NCBI GenBank assembly: GCA_031963045.1
Contig: JASSUK010000033.1
Coordinates: forward strand, 1-20,961
Origin: JASSUD01 sp031963045
GTDB taxonomy: Bacteria; Pseudomonadota; Gammaproteobacteria; Burkholderiales; Burkholderiaceae
DNA length: 20,961 bases
Reading direction: 5' to 3'
This document shows positions 15,076-20,961 of the stretch, piece after piece. Under the pieces are notes generated by a model, which was given only the letters and a program-made list of their open reading frames with translations, ran no database searches and was not told the origin of the DNA. Each line of letters starts with the position of its first letter. The stretch's first letter is position 1. The translations under genes were made by a program, and so were the position numbers.

Positions 15076-15224
15076 GATATTTTCCAAAAAAGAAGTGGGT
15101 TTGATCATTTAATATTTGAAATAAAACTTACACAGCACAACTTCATGCAGCGGGTAAGGCAACTGCAGTATAAAGAACAAGGAGTGTATAGCAGATATTA
15201 AAACTGAAGAATCTACTCAAAAGC

Positions 15225-16160
15225 CTAAAATGCATATCCAAAATTTTCTTGAAAATGTGCGCGAATAAGCTCTTCTGTGTGGGGATAGCCTTGAGGGCCA
15301 GCATGTGCAATCTTAATGGAACCCATTAAATTAGCAAGCCGCCCAGTGGTTAACCAGTCAAGCTGATGCGTTATCCCATAAATCAAGCCTGCTCGAAACG
15401 CATCTCCGCAGCCTGTTGGATCCACTGCGTGCTTAACCGGTACAGCTGGAATGGTGTGGCTTTGATGGTCTTGATAGATCATAGCGCCTGCTTCACTATG
15501 TGTAATAACCATGGCTTTTACTTGGGATGCAATATGCTCTATAGACCATCCCGTTTTTCGGCTGAGTAGTTGGGATTCATAATGGTTGACCGTAATGTAG
15601 TCAGCCCATTGAATGATTTGGTGGAGCATAGAAGGTTCGAAAAGCGGGAGTTGCTGGCCTGGATCGAAGAGAAAAGGGATGCCTGCTTGGAAAAATTGCT
15701 CCGCATGCTCATACATGCCTTGCTGGCCATCGGGTGCGATGATGCCCAGTGTAATGGGGGTAGCATGATCTACGTGTTTAAGATGCGCATGCGCCATCGC
15801 GCCAGGATGGAATGCCGTGATTTGATTATGGTCTAGGTCGGTCATAATCATGGCCTGCGCGCAATGCATTCCAGGTAATACCTGTAAATCTTGCGTAGAC
15901 AGCCCAAGAGTATGTAGACGTTCTAAAAAAGGTTGAGCATCCAAAGCGCCTAATGCTCCCATAATGCGTGGCTGCTCTCCAAGCGCCCTTAAGCCATACG
16001 CAATATTAGCTGCACAGCCACCAAATTCCCGCTGTAGCGTGGGTACTAAAAAGCAAAGATTCAGTGTAGATAGGTGTTCGGACAAAATATGTTCATGAAA
16101 GCGACCTTCGAATTGCATGACATGATCATAAGCCAGTGAGCCACAAATAAGCGTAGTCAA
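15225..16160 (-). CDS. PfkB-family carbohydrate/nucleoside kinase (adenosine-kinase-like group)
   Basis: A 311-residue kinase of the PfkB/ribokinase family. Visible features are the N-terminal LICGSLAYDHVMQFEGRF, REFGGCAANIAYGLRALG (44-61), the ADP-side LLS...VITHSEAGA region (198-225) and the signature DPTGCGDAFRAG (247-258), in which Asp253 is the catalytic base. The opening GSLAYD and FLVPTLQREFGG match the ribokinase subgroup often annotated as adenosine kinase in proteobacteria; the substrate cannot be decided from sequence. The start must be TTG 16160: an in-frame TAA lies 9 nt upstream, the conserved region begins immediately, and aagg is placed 7 nt before TTG. It is divergent from the KDPG-aldolase-type gene, so a 2-keto-3-deoxygluconate kinase role is a less likely alternative. 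Confidence 0.9.
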   Translation of the reverse strand: MTTLICGSLAYDHVMQFEGRFHEHILSEHLSTLNLCFLVPTLQREFGGCAANIAYGLRALGEQPRIMGALGALDAQPFLERLHTLGLSTQDLQVLPGMHCAQAMIMTDLDHNQITAFHPGAMAHAHLKHVDHATPITLGIIAPDGQQGMYEHAEQFFQAGIPFLFDPGQQLPLFEPSMLHQIIQWADYITVNHYESQLLSRKTGWSIEHIASQVKAMVITHSEAGAMIYQDHQSHTIPAVPVKHAVDPTGCGDAFRAGLIYGITHQLDWLTTGRLANLMGSIKIAHAGPQGYPHTEELIRAHFQENFGYAF

Positions 16161-16191
16161 GAGAGTGCCTTAAAAATAAAGTAAGAGGGGT

Positions 16192-16223
16192 ATGGATAGC
16201 AATCTAAATGGATAGCAATCTAA
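16192..16223. repeat. 16-bp direct tandem duplication
   Basis: The unit atggatagcaatctaa occurs twice head to tail (16192-16207, 16208-16223) in the divergent promoter region between the kinase and the aldolase-type gene. It could be a recent slippage duplication or a doubled regulator site; nothing else supports either. Confidence 0.8.
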
Positions 16224-16262
16224 ATAAGTAATGTGCGATGCTATATTTTGGAGAAGTAAGCA

Positions 16263-16937
16263 ATGAAAAATATTGATGAAATCATTGACCGTGGCCCTGT
16301 TATTCCTGTTTTGACTTTCGACGACGTAGCTGTTGGGGAGGCAGTATGCCGAGCCCTTTATGCAGGTGGGATTAAAGTATTTGAAATCACACTGAGAACG
16401 CCTGTGGGTCTAGAGGTGCTTGAACGTGCGCAACATATTGCGCCCGATATTCAAGTGGGTATTGGCAGAGTCCTGCACGCTGATCAAATAGCTGCCGGTA
16501 AAAAAGCAGGCGCTGTCTTCGCTATGTCGCCAGGGTTTAGCCAAAACCTAGCGCATGCTGCACAAGATCATGACCTTCCTCTTTTGCCAGGCGTGATGAC
16601 TCCTTCCGAAATGATGGTGGTGCTGGAAGCCGGCTATACCACGGTGAAATTTTTCCCTGTGGTAGAAGGGCATGGATTATCCGCATTAAACTATTTGCAT
16701 GATAGCTTTCCTACACTGAAATTTTTCCCATCGGGCGGCATTACCATCCAATCGGCTCCTCATTTTCTGGCACTGCCTAATGTTATGGGCGTCAGTGGTT
16801 CCTGGTTAGCGCCAAGGGCACTGGTTTTGGAAGGGAATTGGAGCGAGATCACGCACTTGGCTCGACAAGCTTGTGAATTAGGCCACCATCGCTCGCATCA
16901 GCATTGTAAGTATGCCGCTGCGTTAGTGGATGCTTAA
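16263..16937 (+). CDS. KDPG/KHG aldolase-family protein (Eda-like) with altered active site
   Basis: The 224-residue TIM-barrel protein belongs to the KDPG/4-hydroxy-2-oxoglutarate aldolase family, whose members split KDPG into pyruvate and glyceraldehyde-3-phosphate through a lysine Schiff base. Conserved elements are VFEITLRTP (Glu41, Arg45), FAMSPGF, LPGVMTPSEMM and TVKFFP with Schiff-base Lys129. Numbering runs four behind E. coli Eda throughout, so Lys129 equals Lys133. Unlike the family, VGAGTV reads VGIGRV, placing Arg69 where E. coli has Thr73, a pyruvate-carboxylate contact. The FPAE motif reads FPVVE, and FCPTGGI reads FFPSGGI. Activity may therefore be changed or lost, although the frame is intact. 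ATG 16263 has ggag 9 nt upstream. No edd (6-phosphogluconate dehydratase) is adjacent; the nearby dehydratase is IlvD. Confidence 0.85.
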   Translation: MKNIDEIIDRGPVIPVLTFDDVAVGEAVCRALYAGGIKVFEITLRTPVGLEVLERAQHIAPDIQVGIGRVLHADQIAAGKKAGAVFAMSPGFSQNLAHAAQDHDLPLLPGVMTPSEMMVVLEAGYTTVKFFPVVEGHGLSALNYLHDSFPTLKFFPSGGITIQSAPHFLALPNVMGVSGSWLAPRALVLEGNWSEITHLARQACELGHHRSHQHCKYAAALVDA

Positions 16938-16951
16938 AATCGGGTTTTAAG
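16933..16951 (+). terminator. AT-rich hairpin over the aldolase stop codon
   Basis: Arms cttaaaa (16933-16939) and ttttaag (16945-16951) flank the loop tcggg, with the TAA stop inside the left arm. The stem is perfect but weak, and no T-run follows. A second small stem, ttagc/gctaa, lies at 16977-16994. Confidence 0.25.
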
Positions 16952-17042
16952 TAGGCAGCAATGTTTAATTCTTCATTTAGCAGGGTACCGCTAAGCGCAT
17001 ATCTCGGTACAATGTAAGAATTATCTTCTAGGGAATCCGATT

Positions 17043-17747
17043 ATGCTTCAAAAAGTTCCAAGGTCTTTTTCTTCTGTTTCGCCTCGTACTCCTATTGGTA
17101 TTAGCCCGATACAAATACCTGCTAGTAATAAAGAAAAGAGCAGACCTGCTTCTATGCATGCACGCAGCGTGAGCAACACAGAATCATTGGATGAAGGGTA
17201 TTTTTCCTCGCCGCAAAGCCCTGAAAATAGGGATGATATAAAATCCTTTATGCTTTTTAGGGAAAGTAGTTTTGAGTCGAGTGGCTTGTTTGCTGATGAA
17301 GATGATGTAGGCACCGCTCCAATAACTGTTGATGCTAAGCCTACACAGGCCCCTGCGCGCGCTCGTACAAACAGCGATGCGTCGTTTGTTATAGTTGATA
17401 ACGCGCATAGCGAGAATGCAACGCCTGCGATCGATGAAATGAAAAGCACGCCTTCTAGTAATATTACTTTTTTCACTCCTCTTCCTGAGGGAGTTCTGCA
17501 CGATATGCGATCTGGTTTTGAAAAAGTTCAAAGCGATATATCCCGCTTTTTTAGCAAAGTGAAAGAGCATTCTACCGTCGTGAGTGCATTACAGAGTGCA
17601 TCTAAATTTTTGAATGAAAATACGATTCCCTCTAAAGCGCATGTGGTTCTAAGCAATGTTCAAGAGACGATATCTGTCATGCAAATCAAGGCGAATGTAA
17701 TAAAAGACAGTATGTTATTAGCTCTAAAAAACAGAGTTAAAAAATAA
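17043..17747 (+). CDS. orphan Ser/Pro-rich protein, possible secreted effector
   Basis: The 234-residue protein matches no family I recognise. Residues 1-145 are low-complexity and probably disordered, rich in Ser, Pro, Thr and Asp, with repeated SP motifs (VSPRTPIGISPIQIP near the start, SSPQSPEN at 55-62) and an acidic patch ADEDD (84-88). Residues 150-234 look helical (FEKVQSDISRFFSKVKE, then VVLSNVQETISVMQIKANVI) and end in a basic tail RVKK. There is no signal peptide or clear membrane segment. ATG 17043 has agggaa about 8 nt upstream. A possible -10 tacaat lies at 17008-17013, so it probably has its own promoter. Its Ser/Pro-rich N-terminus resembles in style the orphan at 13384-14280, but I see no alignable similarity. 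An effector role is inference. Confidence 0.65.
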   Translation: MLQKVPRSFSSVSPRTPIGISPIQIPASNKEKSRPASMHARSVSNTESLDEGYFSSPQSPENRDDIKSFMLFRESSFESSGLFADEDDVGTAPITVDAKPTQAPARARTNSDASFVIVDNAHSENATPAIDEMKSTPSSNITFFTPLPEGVLHDMRSGFEKVQSDISRFFSKVKEHSTVVSALQSASKFLNENTIPSKAHVVLSNVQETISVMQIKANVIKDSMLLALKNRVKK

Positions 17748-17865
17748 ATCCAGAGCAAAGGAATAGGCTTGTTCTACGCCTGGAATAAATAAAGAATGCC
17801 GCCCAGCATGCATTAAAAAATGTTTCTCGCAGGTGCGGCTGTTTTAATTTGAAGGAAAGTTTTGT

Positions 17866-19614
17866 ATGTCTCACGGCACGCCGCCGCGCCCATCCAGCCC
17901 CGTTATACCTATTCATAATGCAAACCGACGTTCTAAAAACATTACGCAAGGGGTAGCACGCGCGCCTAATCGTTCGATGTATTACGCGCTTGGGTACAAA
18001 AAAGAGGATTTTGCCAAACCGATGGTGGGAGTAGCCAATGCGCATTCCACTATTACACCGTGCAATGCGGGTTTGCAGCGTCTGGCTGATGCTGCGGTAG
18101 AGGCGGTACGTGCCTCGGGCGCCAATCCGCAAACTTTTGGAACCCCTACGATTTCTGATGGTATGTCCATGGGCACCGAGGGCATGAAATATTCCCTCGT
18201 ATCGCGCGAAGTTATTGCAGACTGCATTGAGACGGCTGTACAGGGTCAGTGGATGGATGGTGTGGTGGTCATTGGAGGGTGCGACAAAAATATGCCGGGC
18301 GGCATGATAGCGCTTGCACGCACCAATGTACCGGGTATTTACGTATATGGCGGGACTATTAAGCCAGGGCACTGGAAGGGCAAAGATTTAACTATCGTTT
18401 CTTCTTTTGAAGCTGTAGGCGAATTTGCCGCTGGGCGTATGAGCCAAGAAGATTTTGACGGCATTGAGCGCAATGCCTGCCCTACCACAGGTTCTTGTGG
18501 CGGAATGTATACCGCTAATACAATGAGCGCCTCGTTTGAGGCGCTAGGCATGGCGTTGCTGGGTTCATCCACGATGGCCAACCCCGATGCAGAAAAAGTA
18601 GATTCTGCCGCTGAGTCCGCTCGCGTGCTGGTGCGTGCTATTGAATTAGATTTAAAGCCACGAGACATTATTACGCGCAAGTCGATTGAAAATGCCGTAG
18701 CAGTGATCATGGCTATTGGTGGCTCAACCAATGCGGTATTGCATTACCTAGCTATCGCACATGCAGCAGAAGTGGAGTGGACCTTAGATGATTTTGAACG
18801 GGTGCGTCAACGCATACCGGTAATCTGTGATCTCAAACCATCTGGAAAATATGTTGCAACCGATCTGCACCGTGCTGGAGGCATTCCACGTGTAATGCAT
18901 ATATTGCTAGAAGCAGGTTTGCTACATGGCGACTGTATGACGATTACAGGTAAAACACTGGGCGAAGAGTTGGCTGTACACGCAAAACTTTTCCATGCAC
19001 ACACAGAAGCCGCAAGCCAGTCGGCAGCCCCTAAAGTTATTTTCCCCGTTGATCAAGCGCTCTATGCGCAAGGGCACCTTGCTATTCTCAAGGGCAACCT
19101 GGCACCCAATGGCGCTGTTGCCAAAATCACCGGCCTGAAAAACCCAGTCATGACGGGTCCAGCGCGCGTATTTGACGATGAGCACAGTGCTTTATCTGCA
19201 ATTTTAGAAGACCGTATCCGCCCTGGCGATGTATTGGTTTTACGTTATTTAGGGCCACAAGGCGGTCCAGGCATGCCCGAAATGCTCGCACCTACTTCAG
19301 CGCTTATTGGCAAAGACCTAGGTGAATCAGTAGGCCTCATTACAGATGGGCGTTTTTCAGGGGGAACGTGGGGCTTGGTAGTAGGGCATGTTTGCCCAGA
19401 AGCGTTTGTTGGTGGACCTATTGCACTGATAGAAGAGGGCGATTTAATTACGCTCGATGCCCACCAACTTGTTTTGCATTTGCAAATAGAGGATGCGGAG
19501 CTTAAGCGTAGGAAAGCAGCTTGGAAACAACCTGAGCCACGTTATACCCGCGGAGTGCTTGCCAAATATGCAGCACTTGCTTTGCCGGCAGATCAAGGCG
19601 CAGTAACCGGTTAA
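17866..19614 (+). CDS. ilvD: dihydroxy-acid dehydratase (IlvD)
   Basis: The enzyme dehydrates 2,3-dihydroxy-isovalerate and 2,3-dihydroxy-methylvalerate in valine, leucine and isoleucine synthesis, using an Fe-S cluster and Mg. The sequence follows Burkholderia IlvD almost end to end: RRSKNITQGVARAPNRSMYY (21-40), cluster cysteines Cys66 (STITPCNAG), Cys139 (IGGCDKNMPGG) and Cys211 (TTGSCGGMYTANTM), metal-binding Asp140, the candidate carbamylated Lys141, GRFSGGTWG near residue 497 with the catalytic serine, and the C-terminal YTRGVLAKYAALA and QGAVTG. The motifs exclude 6-phosphogluconate dehydratase (Edd) despite the aldolase-type gene upstream. It is about 25 residues longer than usual, mostly from a Pro/Ser-rich N-terminal extension and a few residues around 355-365. 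ATG 17866 has aagga about 10 nt upstream. Confidence 0.97.
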   Translation: MSHGTPPRPSSPVIPIHNANRRSKNITQGVARAPNRSMYYALGYKKEDFAKPMVGVANAHSTITPCNAGLQRLADAAVEAVRASGANPQTFGTPTISDGMSMGTEGMKYSLVSREVIADCIETAVQGQWMDGVVVIGGCDKNMPGGMIALARTNVPGIYVYGGTIKPGHWKGKDLTIVSSFEAVGEFAAGRMSQEDFDGIERNACPTTGSCGGMYTANTMSASFEALGMALLGSSTMANPDAEKVDSAAESARVLVRAIELDLKPRDIITRKSIENAVAVIMAIGGSTNAVLHYLAIAHAAEVEWTLDDFERVRQRIPVICDLKPSGKYVATDLHRAGGIPRVMHILLEAGLLHGDCMTITGKTLGEELAVHAKLFHAHTEAASQSAAPKVIFPVDQALYAQGHLAILKGNLAPNGAVAKITGLKNPVMTGPARVFDDEHSALSAILEDRIRPGDVLVLRYLGPQGGPGMPEMLAPTSALIGKDLGESVGLITDGRFSGGTWGLVVGHVCPEAFVGGPIALIEEGDLITLDAHQLVLHLQIEDAELKRRKAAWKQPEPRYTRGVLAKYAALALPADQGAVTG

Positions 19615-19629
19615 CGGGTAAGTACTAGT

Positions 19630-20100
19630 ATGTTTAACCTCGTGCTGTTTGAGCCTGAAATCGCCCCTAATACCGGCAATATTATCCGTTTGTGCGCCAA
19701 TACAGGCGCACGCCTCCATCTGATTGAGCCATTAGGGTTTCCACTCGACGACGCAAAAATGCGTCGTGCGGGTTTGGATTACCACGAATATGCGCAGATG
19801 CAAGTGCATCCTAACTGGGAAACCTTTCTAGAAAAAGAAAAACCAGACCCTTCCAGATTATTTGCCTTAACCACGCGAGGAAGCACCCTGTTACAGAGAG
19901 GGGTTTTTGCGCCAGGAGACTGGTTTATATTTGGACCGGAAACACGCGGCCTACCCGCCGCGCTGTTGGCCCAATTCCCAGCCACACAACGCATACGTTT
20001 ACCTATGCAACCCAATAGCCGTAGCCTCAATCTATCGAATTCAGCAGCGGTAGTCATATATGAAGCTTGGCGACAACAAGATTTTTGCGGCGGTGCTTAG
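19630..20100 (+). CDS. trmL: tRNA (cytidine/uridine-34-2'-O)-methyltransferase TrmL
   Basis: A 156-residue SPOUT-class RNA methyltransferase that adds a 2'-O-methyl group at the wobble base of tRNA-Leu isoacceptors. The trefoil-knot motifs are all present: EPEIAPNTGNIIRLCANTG (8-26), FGPETRGLP (101-109), RIRLPM (121-126) and SRSLNLSNSAAVVIYEAWRQ (130-149). Length equals that of E. coli TrmL (YibK), and there is no extra RNA-binding domain, as expected. The ATG lies 15 nt after the ilvD stop with only a weak purine stretch (gggtaag) as ribosome binding site, so translation may depend on coupling with ilvD. It is probably transcribed from the ilvD promoter. Confidence 0.95.
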   Translation: MFNLVLFEPEIAPNTGNIIRLCANTGARLHLIEPLGFPLDDAKMRRAGLDYHEYAQMQVHPNWETFLEKEKPDPSRLFALTTRGSTLLQRGVFAPGDWFIFGPETRGLPAALLAQFPATQRIRLPMQPNSRSLNLSNSAAVVIYEAWRQQDFCGGA

Positions 20101-20367
20101 AGCAATTTCTTAAAATGTAATTCGATAAAACCGAGGGCAGGCCACGTAACAATTTCACATTGAGTTGGCTATTTTGAATACTTTGGCGCTAAATATTTAT
20201 CAGCATAATAAACGCTATATATATTCTTAATTTAAAAAGCACGGCATGCCGATAAAATTCTAATAAATTAAGCAAAACATGCTGATAATTCATTGATTGC
20301 GTAGTTTTTTAATTTCCTACCAAATCGTATAAAGAGCGAGCCAGGCGATCAAGGTGCCAATCGGTGA
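20101..20367. other. AT-rich intergenic spacer after trmL
   Basis: No gene is recognised. The spacer is markedly AT-rich and holds the nested palindromes at 20198-20287. Sequence composition changes abruptly to GC-rich near 20330, where the hairpin at 20340-20381 and the phosphotransferase remnant begin. Confidence 0.5.
20198..20287. repeat. nested inverted repeats around a central palindrome
   Basis: Outer arms tatcagcat (20198-20206) / atgctgata (20279-20287), inner arms cttaattta (20226-20234) / taaattaag (20264-20272) and the central palindrome cggcatgccg (20242-20251) lie inside one another. Spacing is asymmetric (19 nt versus 6 nt between outer and inner arms). This may be a transcript-end structure for ilvD-trmL or a small palindromic element. 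Confidence 0.5.
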
Positions 20368-20381
20368 GCGTATCGCCTGGC
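20340..20381. repeat. 10-bp perfect inverted repeat
   Basis: Arms gccaggcgat (20340-20349) and atcgcctggc (20372-20381) flank a 22-nt loop. It stands at the point where AT-rich spacer changes to GC-rich remnant sequence, so it may mark the edge of an inserted segment, or it may be chance within former coding DNA. Confidence 0.5.
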
Positions 20382-20559
20382 CGCCGAGCGCGTAGGCACT
20401 CCTGAAGCTCTGGCCTATCGATATTTTTTCTGGCCGGTTGAGATCGATGGATGGGACAACAGAACCTTCCACTTAGGCAAGCATATGCCCGTTCGTATGC
20501 CGAGCGCGGCTGACGTATGTATGGAAAACTTCTCGCCCATCAGTGTATTAAATAACTAA
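20368..20559 (+). pseudogene. remnant of an aminoglycoside-phosphotransferase (APH) family gene
   Basis: In the plus frame, bases 20434-20511 read PVEIDGWDNRTFHLGKHMPV followed by RMPSA. This is the first beta-sheet region of APH-family kinases, which typically reads PVE-x-DGWDNRTFRLG-x-x-M-x-VRLPSA. Homology ends at about 20511, where the family would continue YAxQVEKE; here the frame runs through unrelated codons to TAA 20557-20559. The upstream part up to a TGA at 20365-20367 has no start and fits the family poorly. Only about 26 of some 300 residues remain, with no catalytic loop, so it cannot be functional. It meets the end of the convergent HEAT gene. Confidence 0.6.
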
Positions 20560-20961
20560 ACTCAGTCAATTTACGATGCTGATCCAGGGCTACCGCAGCG
20601 CGCACCCTCACGTCTTCCTCGCTATCTTGCAGTGCGATTTTCAAGATGGCCTGCTCTGGCTCTGAGAGGGTGGTTTGCTCTCCTAAGGCCCAGGCAGCGT
20701 AACCTCTAAGCGCTGCAGTATAGGGTCCATTATGATTTTTTACCGCCTCTACTAAGACTCGTCGCCCCGCCTCAGTCAATTTACGATGCCTACTCAGGGC
20801 TACCGCAGCGCACGCCCTCATGTCTGCCTCATTATCTTGCAGTGCAGCTTTCAAGATAGCCTGTTCTGACTCTGAGAGAGTGGCTTGCTCTCCTAAAGCC
20901 CAAGCAGCGCTTATTGCATATGGTCCATCATGATTTTTTACCGCCTCCACTAAGACTTGTC
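20540..20961 (-). CDS. HEAT-repeat protein, 5' end beyond right edge, truncated 3' end
   Basis: The frame is open to the right edge, so only the last 140 or so residues are present. They form two copies of a 66-70-residue double HEAT module: EAVKNHNGPY...AAWALGEQATLSEPEQAILKAALQD followed by VRVRAAVALDQHRKLTE. The units are not those of the left-edge gene, but share the ALGE/ALGQ and VR-x-x-AA-x-AL helix signature. The last module stops abruptly: after RKLTE the frame reads FSYLIH and stops at 20540, whereas the previous copy continues AGRRVLV. The repeats align from ctcagtcaatttacgatgc (20561 and 20771), so the break is precisely placed at 20560. The original C-terminus has apparently been lost and replaced by a few junction codons. 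Function is unknown; protein binding is the usual role of such arrays. Confidence 0.75.
   Translation of the reverse strand, partial: QVLVEAVKNHDGPYAISAAWALGEQATLSESEQAILKAALQDNEADMRACAAVALSRHRKLTEAGRRVLVEAVKNHNGPYTAALRGYAAWALGEQTTLSEPEQAILKIALQDSEEDVRVRAAVALDQHRKLTEFSYLIH

Noticed and set aside
17737..18372. 211-codon minus-strand open frame over the ilvD start
   Set aside because: It is antisense to the strongly conserved N-terminus of IlvD and has an Arg/His/Tyr-rich composition typical of a shadow frame.
17866..19614. Reading the dehydratase as Edd because an Eda-like gene lies upstream
   Set aside because: RRSKNITQGVARAPNRSMYY, GGCDKNMPGG and the QGAVTG C-terminus are IlvD features, and the protein follows Burkholderia IlvD throughout.
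20340..20381. Integron attC site or transposon end at the 10-bp inverted repeat
   Set aside because: No attC core sites, integrase, transposase or target duplication could be seen; only the inverted repeat itself is supported.
1..20961. tRNA, tmRNA or rRNA genes
   Set aside because: No T-arm-like GTTCRA within a cloverleaf context and no rRNA-like conserved blocks were found by eye in the intergenic gaps.

Overview
The window looks like a chromosomal segment of a Burkholderiales bacterium with a reduced, host-associated lifestyle. NrdA, NrdB, IlvD, AmpD and the histone H1-like protein all read like Burkholderia/Paraburkholderia proteins. The base composition is clearly lower in GC than free-living Burkholderia, and the gaps between housekeeping genes carry eukaryote-like repeat proteins (HEAT arrays, an F-box plus ankyrin protein) and orphan Ser/Pro-rich proteins. 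That combination resembles endofungal symbionts of the Mycoavidus / Candidatus Glomeribacter type. This is inference from remembered families, not from a search.

Layout. (1) 1-1372: the 3' part of a HEAT-repeat gene built from 99-bp tandem units, entering from the left edge. (2) 1464-2908, minus strand: a two-gene unit, maf (YceF-type nucleotide pyrophosphatase) followed by an RsmI-like methyltransferase. (3) 2927-3307: a non-coding gap holding a 140-bp inverted-repeat element. (4) 3308-9440, plus strand: ccsA-like membrane protein, ampD, then nrdA and nrdB behind a promoter with two NrdR boxes exactly 31 bp apart; a strong hairpin lies between nrdA and nrdB. (5) 9734-12148: an 804-residue F-box/ankyrin protein, the best candidate for a host-directed effector. 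(6) 12342-13292: a Lys/Ala-rich histone H1-like protein. (7) 13384-16160, minus strand: an orphan membrane protein whose last codons lie in an intergenic repeat, a glycine-zipper lipoprotein and a PfkB-family kinase. (8) 16263-20100, plus strand: a KDPG-aldolase-family protein with an altered active site, an orphan Ser/Pro-rich protein, ilvD and trmL. (9) 20101-20961: AT-rich spacer with nested palindromes, a remnant of an aminoglycoside-phosphotransferase-family gene, and the 3' end of a second HEAT-repeat gene (minus strand) leaving at the right edge.

How it fits together. The conserved genes cover nucleotide synthesis (nrdAB), nucleotide clean-up (maf), cell-wall recycling (ampD), cytochrome c assembly (ccsA-like), branched-chain amino acid synthesis (ilvD), tRNA modification (trmL) and nucleoid architecture (H1-like). 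The accessory genes sit at breaks between these conserved blocks. Short palindromic sequences sharing the core aacatgcg recur in three intergenic positions (3072-3211, 8209-8262, 13324-13438) and gene remnants lie near other junctions, as expected of a genome reshaped by rearrangement and decay. No tRNA, rRNA, CRISPR array or intact transposase was seen. No single undescribed system stands out. The most unusual items are the intergenic repeat family, the substituted KDPG aldolase, the dimeric organisation of the HEAT array, and the effector-like orphan genes.
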